NCBI GenBank assembly: GCA_903923925.1 | Contig: CAIXZF010000051.1 | Coordinates: 47,091 to 111,090, forward strand | From: an uncultured Bacteroidales bacterium | GTDB taxonomy: Bacteria; Bacteroidota; Bacteroidia; Bacteroidales; CAIXZF01 | Reading direction: 5' to 3' | Length of the DNA stretch: 64,000 nt | Part shown: positions 6,738 through 16,418 of the stretch, one piece after another | How positions within the stretch are numbered: the stretch's first letter is position 1 | How the letters are laid out: every line of letters starts with the position of its first letter | Program-made: the position numbers and the translations under genes | The notes under the pieces: generated by a model | The model's input: only the letters and a program-made list of their open reading frames with translations | What the model was told of the DNA's origin: nothing | Database searches by the model: none

Positions 6738-9554
6738 ATGAAGAGAATCTACACCTTACTTCTTGCCCTTGCTTTGTTTATTTCTTTTGAATCTTTCGCT
6801 CAGAAGGAAAGCGGTTCAACCGATGATGCGTATTTGTCGTATCAGCAGATGCTCGACCTGATGGACAGCATTTCGACAGCCCATCCCAACATCTGTATGA
6901 AGGTAAACCTGGGGACTTCCGCTGGTGGAAGACAGCTTGTTGCCCTTAAAATAAGCGACAATGTTACTGTGAACGAGGCAGAACCATCGATTTTGTTTGA
7001 GGGCGGCATCCATGGCGATGAACTTGTTGGCCCCGAAATGGTGGTTCGGTTTGCAAGGGAACTGTGTAATAATTATTCAACAAATTCATTCTACTCAGAA
7101 CTTATAAATTCGCGGCAGATCTGGCTTATTGCCATGATCAATCCTGATGGAAGGGTAAATAACGACCGCTATAATGAAAATGGCGTAGATGTTAACCGCG
7201 ATATGGGATATATGTGGGGTGGTGAAGGCAATAGCACAGGCGAATATTCTCAGCCGGAATCGAAAATTGTGCGGGATTTCCTTTTCAGTCATCCGCTCTC
7301 AATTTATATTTCCTACCATGCAGGAACAGAAACCATTGCTTACCCCTGGAGTTACCGTGGAAATCCTTCCGCAGAAGATGCTGCCAATGCATTTCTTGGC
7401 AACCTGTATTCAAGCACATCAGGCTACAGCAATCTCACTTACGGGCAAGGTTATATAACTATGTATGCCATAAACGGCAGCACCAAAGATATGGGTTATG
7501 GCACCAGCGGCATAATAAGCTGGTCGCTGGAAGTGTCGCTGGATAAGCAGCCACCGGCTGCTCAGATTCAGACGTATTGCGATCAGAACAGGCCTTCGAT
7601 GCTGGCAATGACCACACAGGCAGGGTATGGCTTGCAGGGTACCATTACAGATTCTGTGAGCGGAAACCCTGTATCTGCAGTTATTTCGGTGAACAGCTTC
7701 TACCCTGTTTATTCAGATACCGGGATTGGTTATTATCACAAATACCTTTTGCCCGGAACCTATACTGTTACTATTTCGGCCAATGGTTATCACAGCAAAA
7801 CTTTCCAGGCTGTATCAATTTCTGCGGCCACAGCAACGACTCTCAATGCTCAGCTTGCTCCTGAGAATATGCAGTATGCCTATAAAGTTGTTAGTTGTGT
7901 AATTCCCGGAAATAATTTTGATGATGAAGGTTTTACTCCCGCTGTTATTGGCGAAGCTGATAATGTGAGGTACAGTTTAGGTAAAGGAGGCAGCATTGTT
8001 ATTGATATGCAGAAATCAATTTCTGATGAACCCGGAAATGACATTCTGATTGTTGAAGATGATGGTGATCCGGAAGGATACAATGTTCAGGCCGGAAATT
8101 CTCCTGACGGACCCTGGACTCCGATAGGAAATGCTACAGGTACAACTGGTTTTGATTTCGCGAATGCTGCTGTTACACAAGCACGATATCTTAAGGTAAT
8201 TGACGATAATAATGGTTTATCAGCCGGAAACAATGCAGGTTTCGATCTGGATGCAATACAAGTGCTGCCCCATGCTGCTGCGGTTTACCTGCTAATGCCC
8301 AACTATAGCTTTGTTGAAACCCTTGGAAACAACAACGGACTAATAGAACCCGGCGAAGAAATTATGGTTACCGCTATGATTCTCAACAACGGAATCCTTA
8401 CAGCTGATAACACCCTGGGAATACTGAGCAGTGGTGCATCATATATTACACTACCCTCACCAAATCCAGTATTGGGGACAATTGTCTTCGGACAACTGGT
8501 GAGTGTTACATTTCCAGTTACAATAAGTGCGATGGCGCTGAATGGGAATGCATTTACAATTATGTTAAACCTTAGTGCCAATGCTGGCAGTTATACAACG
8601 GTTTTCCCACTTAATTTTTCTGTCGGTGCGCAGCTTGAGGACTGGGAAACAGGCGATTTCACTAAATACCCCTGGTCGCAGGCTGGTGATGTTCCATGGA
8701 TAATTACCACTGCAAACCCTTATGAGGGAACCTATTGTGCCAGATCAGGGATTATCAGCGATATGCAAAACACAGAACTTACGGGAACATTTACGGTTAC
8801 TGCTCCCGACAGTATTTCTTTTTACCGTAAAGTTTCCTCGGAGCTGGATTACGATTTTTTAAGGTTTTATATTGATGGAGTAGTAAAAGGACAATGGTCG
8901 GGTGCGGTAAGCTGGGGCAGGGTTGCATTCCCTCTTACTTCTGGCAGTCATACCTTCAGATGGGTCTATTCGAAAGATCAGAACACTGGCGGAGGAAGCG
9001 ATGCAGCATGGATAGATTACATTGACTTACCGCCGGTTGCTGTGCAGTCTGCTGTTAGTTTTACGCTTCCATTTAGCACATATTGTTATTATAATCCAGC
9101 AGTTACCTTAACAGGAGGCAGTCCGGCCGGAGGTACTTATTCGGGACAGGGAGTGAACAATGGCATCTTCACCCCAACAGCTGCCATGATTGGTCAGATT
9201 ATCAGCATTACCTATACTGTTACCGATACAAACGGGAACAATGGTTCGGCAAATGCCTTTCTTTTCATTGATAACTGTGTGAATATCAATGAAAAAAATC
9301 AGGAGAATTATTGTAGTGTTTTCCCAAATCCGAATTCAGGAAACTTTGCTGTAGATTTCTATTCCGAAAAAGAAGAAGCTACGTGGTTTGCACTAAGCGA
9401 TTGCCTGGGCCGGATTCTGATTTCTGAGCCTTATATTTCCTGTGCCGGAAAAAACACCAAAACCTTTTCAATTGCCCCTTTATCACCTGGTTTATATTAC
9501 CTGAGCCTTGAAACAAACAGTAGAACTATTGTGAAAAAACTAATCATTCAATAA
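6738..9554 (+). CDS. Secreted M14-family zinc carboxypeptidase with T9SS sorting domain
   Basis: The 938-residue protein has a signal peptide (LLLALALFISFESFAQ). The M14 domain shows zinc ligands in GGIHGDELVGPE (HxxE, near residue 94), INPDGRVNNDRYNENGVDVNRD (substrate-binding Arg region), SYHAGTETIAYPWS (third zinc His, near 192) and a catalytic-type Glu in SWSLEVSLDK near 264. A carboxypeptidase-regulatory-like domain follows (about 298-375), then a discoidin-like region (about 380-510) and beta-sandwich stalk domains. The end is a T9SS type A sorting domain beginning VFPNPNSGNFAV and ending KKLIIQ. The family removes C-terminal amino acids from peptides, so this one would act outside the cell or on its surface. 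It is the first gene of a three-gene unit; the next gene starts 2 bp after its stop. Unlike five other proteins of the island, it lacks the dockerin-like module. Confidence 0.9.
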   Translation: MKRIYTLLLALALFISFESFAQKESGSTDDAYLSYQQMLDLMDSISTAHPNICMKVNLGTSAGGRQLVALKISDNVTVNEAEPSILFEGGIHGDELVGPEMVVRFARELCNNYSTNSFYSELINSRQIWLIAMINPDGRVNNDRYNENGVDVNRDMGYMWGGEGNSTGEYSQPESKIVRDFLFSHPLSIYISYHAGTETIAYPWSYRGNPSAEDAANAFLGNLYSSTSGYSNLTYGQGYITMYAINGSTKDMGYGTSGIISWSLEVSLDKQPPAAQIQTYCDQNRPSMLAMTTQAGYGLQGTITDSVSGNPVSAVISVNSFYPVYSDTGIGYYHKYLLPGTYTVTISANGYHSKTFQAVSISAATATTLNAQLAPENMQYAYKVVSCVIPGNNFDDEGFTPAVIGEADNVRYSLGKGGSIVIDMQKSISDEPGNDILIVEDDGDPEGYNVQAGNSPDGPWTPIGNATGTTGFDFANAAVTQARYLKVIDDNNGLSAGNNAGFDLDAIQVLPHAAAVYLLMPNYSFVETLGNNNGLIEPGEEIMVTAMILNNGILTADNTLGILSSGASYITLPSPNPVLGTIVFGQLVSVTFPVTISAMALNGNAFTIMLNLSANAGSYTTVFPLNFSVGAQLEDWETGDFTKYPWSQAGDVPWIITTANPYEGTYCARSGIISDMQNTELTGTFTVTAPDSISFYRKVSSELDYDFLRFYIDGVVKGQWSGAVSWGRVAFPLTSGSHTFRWVYSKDQNTGGGSDAAWIDYIDLPPVAVQSAVSFTLPFSTYCYYNPAVTLTGGSPAGGTYSGQGVNNGIFTPTAAMIGQIISITYTVTDTNGNNGSANAFLFIDNCVNINEKNQENYCSVFPNPNSGNFAVDFYSEKEEATWFALSDCLGRILISEPYISCAGKNTKTFSIAPLSPGLYYLSLETNSRTIVKKLIIQ

Positions 9555-9556
9555 GC

Positions 9557-11854
9557 ATGCATACTATAAGTTTACGGAAAATATTTTTACTAATTCTGGC
9601 TGTAGTTCCCGGCATTCTTGCTTTTAATGTAAAGGCCGGTACAATACGGTATGATTATTATTTTGACAATTTTACACTCAGCAGCCGGGGAATCTATCAA
9701 AACCTGGTTTTCGGAAAAACTATACAGACTGCTGCATGCGGACAGCCCGAGTTACCATGGGCCAGTGTTTCTTTGCTGATTCCTGCAGGGGAAACAGCAA
9801 GCAGTATTGAATTTTTTGGTGAAGGCTTGGTTGAAATCCCCGGATCTGTTTTGTTGTACCCACATCAGCCTTCTGAACCCTTAAGCAAAACAACTGAGCA
9901 TCAATTCATCACTGATAAAAAAGCCTATGCATCCGCAGAAAATTATCCACGGACTTCCTGTGGAAAATTGATAACACAGTATATGAATGGGTATACACTC
10001 GCATTATCAAGTTTTACACCGGCATCATACATAGCCTCCACACGAAAGCTTTGGTATTACTCCAAAGTAACTATTGTAATCAATACAAAACCCTCAGAAA
10101 CAAAGGAAAATCTACTTTTAAGTTCTTCAAAATCAGCAATAGAAAGGGTAAAGCGTTTTGCTCAGAATCCCGAAATGCTATCGCAGTACGATTTGCCTCT
10201 CCCAGCAGATACAACTGATTATCAAATGCTTATTATTTCTCCTGAAATTTTTGCCAGTCATTTCCAGGGTTTAATTGACTTCTACCAAACACGCGGATTA
10301 AAAGTGAAAGTAAAGTCGCTCAATGTTGTTTATGCCAATTCCGCCGGGATTGATAATGCAGAGAAAATTCGGAATTACATCATCCAGGAATACCAGAACA
10401 ATGCTATTGAACATGTGTTGCTGGCAGGAGATGCAGAGCTTATGCCTTACAGAGGGCTTTACTGTGAAGTGATGTCTTCATCGCTTTATACCGATAACGA
10501 CATTCCGTCTGATATTTATTTTTCGGCACTTGACGGGAATTGGAATGCCGACAGTGACAGCAAATGGGGTGAACCCGGTGAGGAGGATCTTCTACCCGAA
10601 ATTTCGGTGGGCCGCTTTTGTGCAAGCGATATCAATGAACTCAATGTTATGTTGAATAAAACGCTGATGTACCAGCAATCGCCAGTTATTGCAGACCTTA
10701 ACAAGCCGTTGCTGGTTGGCGAAAACCTGTACAACAACCCTTTGACCTGGGGTGCCGATTACCTGGATTTGCTTATCGGTACACATTCCGATAACGGATA
10801 TACCACATCCGGTCTCGATTCCACGCAAGTATATGATACTCTGTACGACAGAGGTGCTCCGGCAGCATGGACTTATACACAACTACTGACAAAAATTAAC
10901 CAGGGTCATTCTTTTCTATATCATGTAGGGCATGCAAATACAACTTACCTGATGCGGATGTATAACAGCACTATTACGGCTGCCAATTTCAGCCAGGTAA
11001 ACGGAACAACACACGGTTTCATGCCTGTGTATTCGCATGGATGCTATTGCGGGCAATTCGATGCCAGCGACTGTATTGCTGAAAAAATGCTCTGTATTCC
11101 TAACTTTTGCAATGTTTTCATCGGGAACTCCCGCTATGGCTGGTTTAACGAAGGAACTACCGAAGGTCCGTCGCAGCATATAAACAGAGAATTTGTTGAT
11201 GCTCTCTATAATGATGGAGAAAGGGCTGTAGGAATGGCGCATACACTTTCGAAGATTGCAACGGCACCCTGGGTAACCGCTCCCGGACAATGGGAAGAAG
11301 GCGCATTGCGCTGGTGCATGTTTACCTGCAATGTGCTGGGCGATCCTGCTATGCAGATATGGACAAATCCACCTGCAACAATCAGCGGGACAGTAAGTTA
11401 TTCTAATGCTACATCAGATCCGCTCGACAGTGTAACAGTTTACCTCCACAAAAACGGCATTCTTGCCGGGCAGTATACAACGAATGCCAGTGGTGTGTTT
11501 ACATTCCCTAATGTTGCTCCCGGGGTTTATACTCTTGAGACTCAATGCAGTAAGGCATGGGGAGGCGCAGGTTCCTCTGATGCTTTAATGGTAATGAGGC
11601 ATTTTGTGCAAATGGCGTATTTGCAGGGAATTTTCCTTGCTGCAGCAGATATTGATGGAAGTCAATACATAAATTCTATTGATGCCCTGGCAATTTTAAA
11701 ACGCTTTGTCGGTATAACATCAAGTTTCCCTGTATCCGACTGGACTTTTGAGCAAAAAACCGTGACCATTGGCCTTACAGGTCAAAACACTATATATATT
11801 AAGGGTTTATGTACAGGAGACGTTAATGGCTCCTGGTTACCAAATGGAAATTGA
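9557..11854 (+). CDS. Secreted C25 gingipain-like cysteine protease ending in a dockerin-like module, no T9SS sorting domain
   Basis: The 765-residue protein has an N-terminal signal (IFLLILAVVPGILAFNVKA), a propeptide-like part and a C25 catalytic domain from about residue 220 (YQMLIISPEIFASHFQGLIDF) to DPAMQIW near 605. The catalytic pair is likely His in LYHVGHANTTY near 454 and Cys in SHGCYCGQFD near 492. A carboxypeptidase-regulatory-like domain (ISGTVSYSN...) then leads into two dockerin-like segments, AWGGAGSSDALMVMRHFVQ and ADIDGSQYINSIDALAILKR. The protein stops after GDVNGSWLPNGN. There is no PNP-type sorting domain, in contrast to neighbours that carry the same module, and no readable continuation is seen after the stop. 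It would need another route or partner to stay on the surface. It sits in the M14-C25-C25 unit with gaps of 2 and 31 bp. Confidence 0.88.
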   Translation: MHTISLRKIFLLILAVVPGILAFNVKAGTIRYDYYFDNFTLSSRGIYQNLVFGKTIQTAACGQPELPWASVSLLIPAGETASSIEFFGEGLVEIPGSVLLYPHQPSEPLSKTTEHQFITDKKAYASAENYPRTSCGKLITQYMNGYTLALSSFTPASYIASTRKLWYYSKVTIVINTKPSETKENLLLSSSKSAIERVKRFAQNPEMLSQYDLPLPADTTDYQMLIISPEIFASHFQGLIDFYQTRGLKVKVKSLNVVYANSAGIDNAEKIRNYIIQEYQNNAIEHVLLAGDAELMPYRGLYCEVMSSSLYTDNDIPSDIYFSALDGNWNADSDSKWGEPGEEDLLPEISVGRFCASDINELNVMLNKTLMYQQSPVIADLNKPLLVGENLYNNPLTWGADYLDLLIGTHSDNGYTTSGLDSTQVYDTLYDRGAPAAWTYTQLLTKINQGHSFLYHVGHANTTYLMRMYNSTITAANFSQVNGTTHGFMPVYSHGCYCGQFDASDCIAEKMLCIPNFCNVFIGNSRYGWFNEGTTEGPSQHINREFVDALYNDGERAVGMAHTLSKIATAPWVTAPGQWEEGALRWCMFTCNVLGDPAMQIWTNPPATISGTVSYSNATSDPLDSVTVYLHKNGILAGQYTTNASGVFTFPNVAPGVYTLETQCSKAWGGAGSSDALMVMRHFVQMAYLQGIFLAAADIDGSQYINSIDALAILKRFVGITSSFPVSDWTFEQKTVTIGLTGQNTIYIKGLCTGDVNGSWLPNGN

Positions 11855-11885
11855 AGATTATTTTTACCAATAACACATAAAAATC

Positions 11886-14800
11886 ATGAAAAAGATTTTA
11901 CTAAGCGGACTGCTGATGCTTGCAATTGTGAGCCTTTACGGACAAGAGCGATGGGTAAGTTTCAACGGGGGCAGTCAGGGTAAACCTGAACTTAAAATGA
12001 TTGAGAAATCAGGGACCCGTTCAATGACGCTGGAAATAAAAGTACCAGGAATGTTTGTTTCTGACGTACAGCAGAATGGCAGCAATTTCCAGCGTCTTAC
12101 GCTAACAGAAATGCAAACTACCAAGGAAGTTGGAAGGCCAGAATTGCCAATGATTAATGAGATCATCGGACTACCCGAAAACAAAATTGCGAAGGTTACA
12201 ATTCTTGAGGAAGAAAAAACTGTATTGGATAACTACCTTGTTTATCCATTCCAAACTCCAACCAAGGATATTAAACAGGCTAAACAGCCCGAATTTGTTT
12301 ATGATAAGGCATTTTATGCAGGAGGATTTACATTCCCTGCTCAGAATATTCTTGTTGAAAAGCCGGGAATCTGGAGAGATGTCCGGATCAGTGGTTTTCA
12401 TTATGTACCCTTCAGTTACAGCTCCACTACAAAGAAACTTGAGGTAACAAGCCGTATAAAAATCAGGATTGACTTCGAAAGCAGCGATACAGAAACAGCA
12501 CTTAACAGAAGCAAAGCGGTTAAACCTTTATACTACAGAATGTACAAGTCGTCTATTCTGAATTTCGGGATGATGGGATTAACAGAACTACTTTCATCGG
12601 CTGATACCTCGGTAAAATATCTTGTAATTACCAATACCACTGCTTTATCTACTATTGCTCCTTTGGTTCAGTGGAAAAATCAGCAGGGATATAAGGTTGA
12701 AGTGAGAACATTGCAGGCAGGATTCAGCCAGCCACAGGAATTTAAAGATTACATTCAGCAGTTATACAATGATGAAAACCTGGAATATGTGCTTATTGTC
12801 GGAGATGCTTATCCGAACGGAGGTGCAGGAGGCGGAGCAAACATTGTGCCTATGTACTGGTGGGCTCCAGCCTCTGAGGATCCTACGTATTCTGACAGCT
12901 GGTATACCTGTCTTGATGGTCCCGACGACCATTATGCCGACCTTGCCATTGGCCGCTTCACCTACGATAACCTTTCAGATCTTGGCGGACAGATTGAAAA
13001 AACCATGGCACATTATTTTACACCGGATGTAAGCACAAATTGGGCTGAACATTCATTGCTTGTGGCTCATATGGAGCAATATCCTCAGAAATATACACAA
13101 TGTAAAGAAGAGATCAGAACATTTACCTATGGTTTGCAGAATCCGATATTCCAGGCCTGTTATGGAGGAGCCGGAGCCGGAAACAGCGACATTGTTGACT
13201 ATATCAATAACACATCCTGCGGAATTCTAAATTACCGCGGACATGGCAGCCAGACAGAATTCTGGGAATGGGGAGCAACGGGGAGTTTCACTGCAACAAA
13301 TGTAGCTCAGCTTACAAATGCAAACCGTTTGTTTGTGTTGTTTGATGTTTGTTGCGATAACATGGATATTGTAGATTTCCCTGGTGATTGTCTCTGCGAA
13401 TCTTTCATGAAATCACCTGTAGCATCTGTGGCTATTAACGGGGCTATTATACCATCTTATACTATTCCGAATCACGATTACGACAAAGAAATGTACAAGG
13501 CTGTTTTTGAAGAAGGCATTTACAACATTGGGTATGTTACAAACTTTGCCAACATCACCGTTTTAAATGTGCATGGTACGCTGGGTCGCTCCAATGTCAG
13601 GACTTATTTATGGCTTGGTGATGCATCCTTAGAACCATGGACCAAACAGGCGATGACCCTTGTTGTGAATCACGATCCGCAGCTTTTTCTGGGAGCATCA
13701 TCAATGCAGGTAACAGTTAGCGGTCCGAACGGACCTGAGGAGCATGCAATGGTTTGTATCAGCAATGCTTCCGGTAGCATTTATGGCGTTGCATTTACCG
13801 ATGCTGCAGGAATTGCCCTCGTACAGTTCCCGGGACCTGTTCAGGATCCGGGTACCGCTAAAGTAACTGTAACTCAGCACAATTATCTTCCTTATCAGGG
13901 CAACATTGCGGTAATTCCTCAAAGCGGACCGTATGTAGTAAAAGATACTCATGTTATTAATGATGCTGCAGGCAATAATAATGGTATGCTTGATTATGGT
14001 GAAAGTATTTTACTGAGTCTGGGAGTCAGGAATGTAGGAGTTACTGTTGCAACGAATGTTACAGTGAGCATATCGAGTACCGATCCTTATGTAACAATTA
14101 CAGACAATACAGAACTTTACGGTGATGTAAATGCAAACAGTTCGGTGTCGGTTGCGAATGGTTTTGCACTCAGCGTTACGAATAACATTCCGAATGGACA
14201 TATGATTATGTTTAACATGACTGCCACAGATGGTACGAATATCTGGAGCAGCAATTTCGCTCTTCAGGGGCATGCACCAATTCTTACAGTTGGAACAGTA
14301 ACAGTTTCAGATCTTTCAGGAAATAATAATGGCAAAATTGATATTGGCGAAACTGTTGATCTTCAAATCAGCATAACTAATACTGGTTCTGCAGATGCAG
14401 CTGCTGTAATTGGCACACTATTATCGACGGATACCTACATCACAATAAATTCTGTTACACAAACTTACGGAGCAATAGCAAGTGGGGCTACAGCAATTCA
14501 AAGTTACAACATTACTGCCAGTGGTGCCACACCTCCGGGGCACTTGGCCGATTTCACCATGAATCTTGCTGCAAACCTTGGTATTAGCGGTACAGGTAGT
14601 TTTAATAAGATTATCGGACAGATTCCAATCCTCATTGTGAATTTTGATCCGAATAATAGTTCAGCTCCTGCAATGATGACAGCAATCAGCAGTCTTGGTT
14701 TAACTGCTGATCTTCAGACTTCACTTCCGGCTAATCTCAGCCAGTACAACACCATATTTATTTGTCTGGGTATTTACAGCAGTAATTATGTCTTATCAAC

Positions 14801-16250
14801 TGCCGAAGGCGATCAGCTGGCTGCCTTCCTCTCAGGCGGAGGCAAGGTATATATGGAAGGAGGCGACACCTGGGCCTTTGATACACAAACAGCGGCACAT
14901 CTGATGTTTAATATTCAGGGCGATGGTGATGGAACCTCTGATCTTGGAACAGTGATTGGTACAGTGGGGTCGTTTACCGAGGGCATGGTATTTACATATG
15001 GTGGTGAAAATAATTATATTGATCATCTTATCCCTGTAAACAATGCTTTCAACATCCTGCAGAATGGAACTCCCGCATACAATACAGGAGTTGCCTTTGC
15101 CGGAACTACCTATAAAACAATTGGTTGCTCGCATGAATTCGGTGGCTTTACAGATGGATCCTTCCCTTCAACCAAACAGGAATTAATGCATCAGTATCTT
15201 ATTTTCTTCGGATTGATGAGCGATGTGCTTTCGGCAAATTTTTCATCCTTAAATTCCACAGTTTGTGAATCAGCTACGGCAAGTTTTCAGGATGCTTCCA
15301 ATGGAAATCCAACTAGCTGGAACTGGTCGTTCCCCGGTGGTAATCCTTCCGGCAGCACACTTCAGAATCCGACTGTATCCTATGCTAATGCCGGAACCTA
15401 CGACGTTACTCTCATTGTTTCAAACGGCACAGTTACAGATACCATTCTGAAGCCCAATTATATACATGTAGTCTCTACTTTACCTGCTCCACAAATTTTA
15501 TCTACTCCTGTTCAGATCTGCCAGGGATCTCCATCAACCTACATTATATCTACAGGAACAACAGGAGCTGGTTCATATACCTGGACGCTTTCGCCTCCAA
15601 ATGCCGGAACTATAAGCGGAACTACACTTAATGCCACAATTTACTGGAATGCAATGTTTTCAGGTGCAGCTTTAGTAACAGTTAAAGCAAATAATGCCTG
15701 CGGAACAGGACCAGCATCCAATCCATTTACTATTATGGTATCGCCACTTCCTGTAGTAACATTTGCGCAAATGCCGGCGGTATGTGCAAATGTTCCCAGT
15801 GTTTTGCTTAACGGCGGACAGCCTGCGGGGGGATATTATTCAGGACCAGGAGTAAGTAGTTTATTCTTCTTTCCTCCGAATGTTACACCTGGTTTCAATA
15901 CGCTGGTTTACACTTATACAGATGCCTATGGATGCTCCAGTAGTGCGGATATGGTAATTTATGTTGATGCGTGTACCGGAATTCAGGAATCGGCTTCCAG
16001 TGGGATCCAAATCTATCCGAATCCATCCGAAGGGAAATTTACCCTTGAAGCTAATGGCATGGATGAAGGTCCGCTTACTATTACAATGGTAAATACACTT
16101 GGCGAAGCAGTTCGCGAAATTAATGCTGTTACAGTGAAAGGAAAGCTCTTAGCAGAAATTGACGGCTCAGGGCTTCCAAAAGGTATTTATCTCATTAATC
16201 TTCTTTCTTCCAAAGAAATACAGACTTTAAAAATTATTATCAAAGAGTAA
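11886..16250 (+). CDS. Large secreted C25 gingipain-like protease with GATase-like and PKD domains and T9SS sorting domain
   Basis: The 1454-residue protein has a signal peptide (LLSGLLMLAIVSLYGQ) and a gingipain-type propeptide with ELPMINEIIGLPENKIAKV. The C25 catalytic domain spans about 240-600, with likely catalytic His in NYRGHGSQTEF near 449 and Cys in LFDVCCDNMD near 488. Two CARDB-like beta domains follow (NNNGMLDYGESI, NNNGKIDIGETV). A domain resembling class I glutamine amidotransferase/ThuA folds comes next, about 912-1110 (IPILIVNFDPNNSSAP, YMEGGDTWAFD), then a PKD domain (PTSWNWSFPGG) and Ig-like stalks. The T9SS type A sorting domain starts IQIYPNPSEGKF and ends TLKIIIKE. Gingipain relatives are Arg- or Lys-specific endopeptidases; the specificity here cannot be read. 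It is the last gene of the unit before a terminator. It lacks the dockerin-like module. Confidence 0.9.
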   Translation: MKKILLSGLLMLAIVSLYGQERWVSFNGGSQGKPELKMIEKSGTRSMTLEIKVPGMFVSDVQQNGSNFQRLTLTEMQTTKEVGRPELPMINEIIGLPENKIAKVTILEEEKTVLDNYLVYPFQTPTKDIKQAKQPEFVYDKAFYAGGFTFPAQNILVEKPGIWRDVRISGFHYVPFSYSSTTKKLEVTSRIKIRIDFESSDTETALNRSKAVKPLYYRMYKSSILNFGMMGLTELLSSADTSVKYLVITNTTALSTIAPLVQWKNQQGYKVEVRTLQAGFSQPQEFKDYIQQLYNDENLEYVLIVGDAYPNGGAGGGANIVPMYWWAPASEDPTYSDSWYTCLDGPDDHYADLAIGRFTYDNLSDLGGQIEKTMAHYFTPDVSTNWAEHSLLVAHMEQYPQKYTQCKEEIRTFTYGLQNPIFQACYGGAGAGNSDIVDYINNTSCGILNYRGHGSQTEFWEWGATGSFTATNVAQLTNANRLFVLFDVCCDNMDIVDFPGDCLCESFMKSPVASVAINGAIIPSYTIPNHDYDKEMYKAVFEEGIYNIGYVTNFANITVLNVHGTLGRSNVRTYLWLGDASLEPWTKQAMTLVVNHDPQLFLGASSMQVTVSGPNGPEEHAMVCISNASGSIYGVAFTDAAGIALVQFPGPVQDPGTAKVTVTQHNYLPYQGNIAVIPQSGPYVVKDTHVINDAAGNNNGMLDYGESILLSLGVRNVGVTVATNVTVSISSTDPYVTITDNTELYGDVNANSSVSVANGFALSVTNNIPNGHMIMFNMTATDGTNIWSSNFALQGHAPILTVGTVTVSDLSGNNNGKIDIGETVDLQISITNTGSADAAAVIGTLLSTDTYITINSVTQTYGAIASGATAIQSYNITASGATPPGHLADFTMNLAANLGISGTGSFNKIIGQIPILIVNFDPNNSSAPAMMTAISSLGLTADLQTSLPANLSQYNTIFICLGIYSSNYVLSTAEGDQLAAFLSGGGKVYMEGGDTWAFDTQTAAHLMFNIQGDGDGTSDLGTVIGTVGSFTEGMVFTYGGENNYIDHLIPVNNAFNILQNGTPAYNTGVAFAGTTYKTIGCSHEFGGFTDGSFPSTKQELMHQYLIFFGLMSDVLSANFSSLNSTVCESATASFQDASNGNPTSWNWSFPGGNPSGSTLQNPTVSYANAGTYDVTLIVSNGTVTDTILKPNYIHVVSTLPAPQILSTPVQICQGSPSTYIISTGTTGAGSYTWTLSPPNAGTISGTTLNATIYWNAMFSGAALVTVKANNACGTGPASNPFTIMVSPLPVVTFAQMPAVCANVPSVLLNGGQPAGGYYSGPGVSSLFFFPPNVTPGFNTLVYTYTDAYGCSSSADMVIYVDACTGIQESASSGIQIYPNPSEGKFTLEANGMDEGPLTITMVNTLGEAVREINAVTVKGKLLAEIDGSGLPKGIYLINLLSSKEIQTLKIIIKE

Positions 16251-16269
16251 AATTGTATTGAAAAAGATG

Positions 16270-16307
16270 AAAAAGGGTGCAATTCAGACGGCGCCCTTTT
16301 TCTTTTT
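16270..16307 (+). terminator. Rho-independent terminator after the M14-C25-C25 unit
   Basis: The arms AAAAAGGGTGC and GCGCCCTTTTT (one G-U pair) flank a 10-base loop and are followed by a T-rich tail (TTTTTCTTTTT), 20 bp after the stop codon of the C25 gene. This ends the first unit of the peptidase island. Confidence 0.8.
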
Positions 16308-16362
16308 GATTCAATTAATTCAATTAATAAAGGTTAAAAAAGGGGAATCCTGCATCCGTTTC

Positions 16363-16394
16363 ATTGAATAATTTGTTACATTCTTATATTTTTG
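16363..16394 (+). promoter_or_regulatory. Bacteroidota-type promoter for the first M6 peptidase
   Basis: ATTG at 16363-16366, 20 bp, then TATTTTTG at 16387-16394 fits TTG-N20-TAnnTTTG. The predicted transcript begins near 16400. The TTG codon that the ORF track uses as start (16392) is inside the -7 element, so the start must be ATG 16419. Confidence 0.72.
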
Positions 16395-16418
16395 CGCATT
16401 AAGTTAAAATACCCTATT

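Noticed and set aside
16392-16418. TTG start of the first M6 gene as given in the ORF track
   Set aside because: The TTG is part of a TATTTTTG promoter element; ATG 16419 gives a proper signal peptide.
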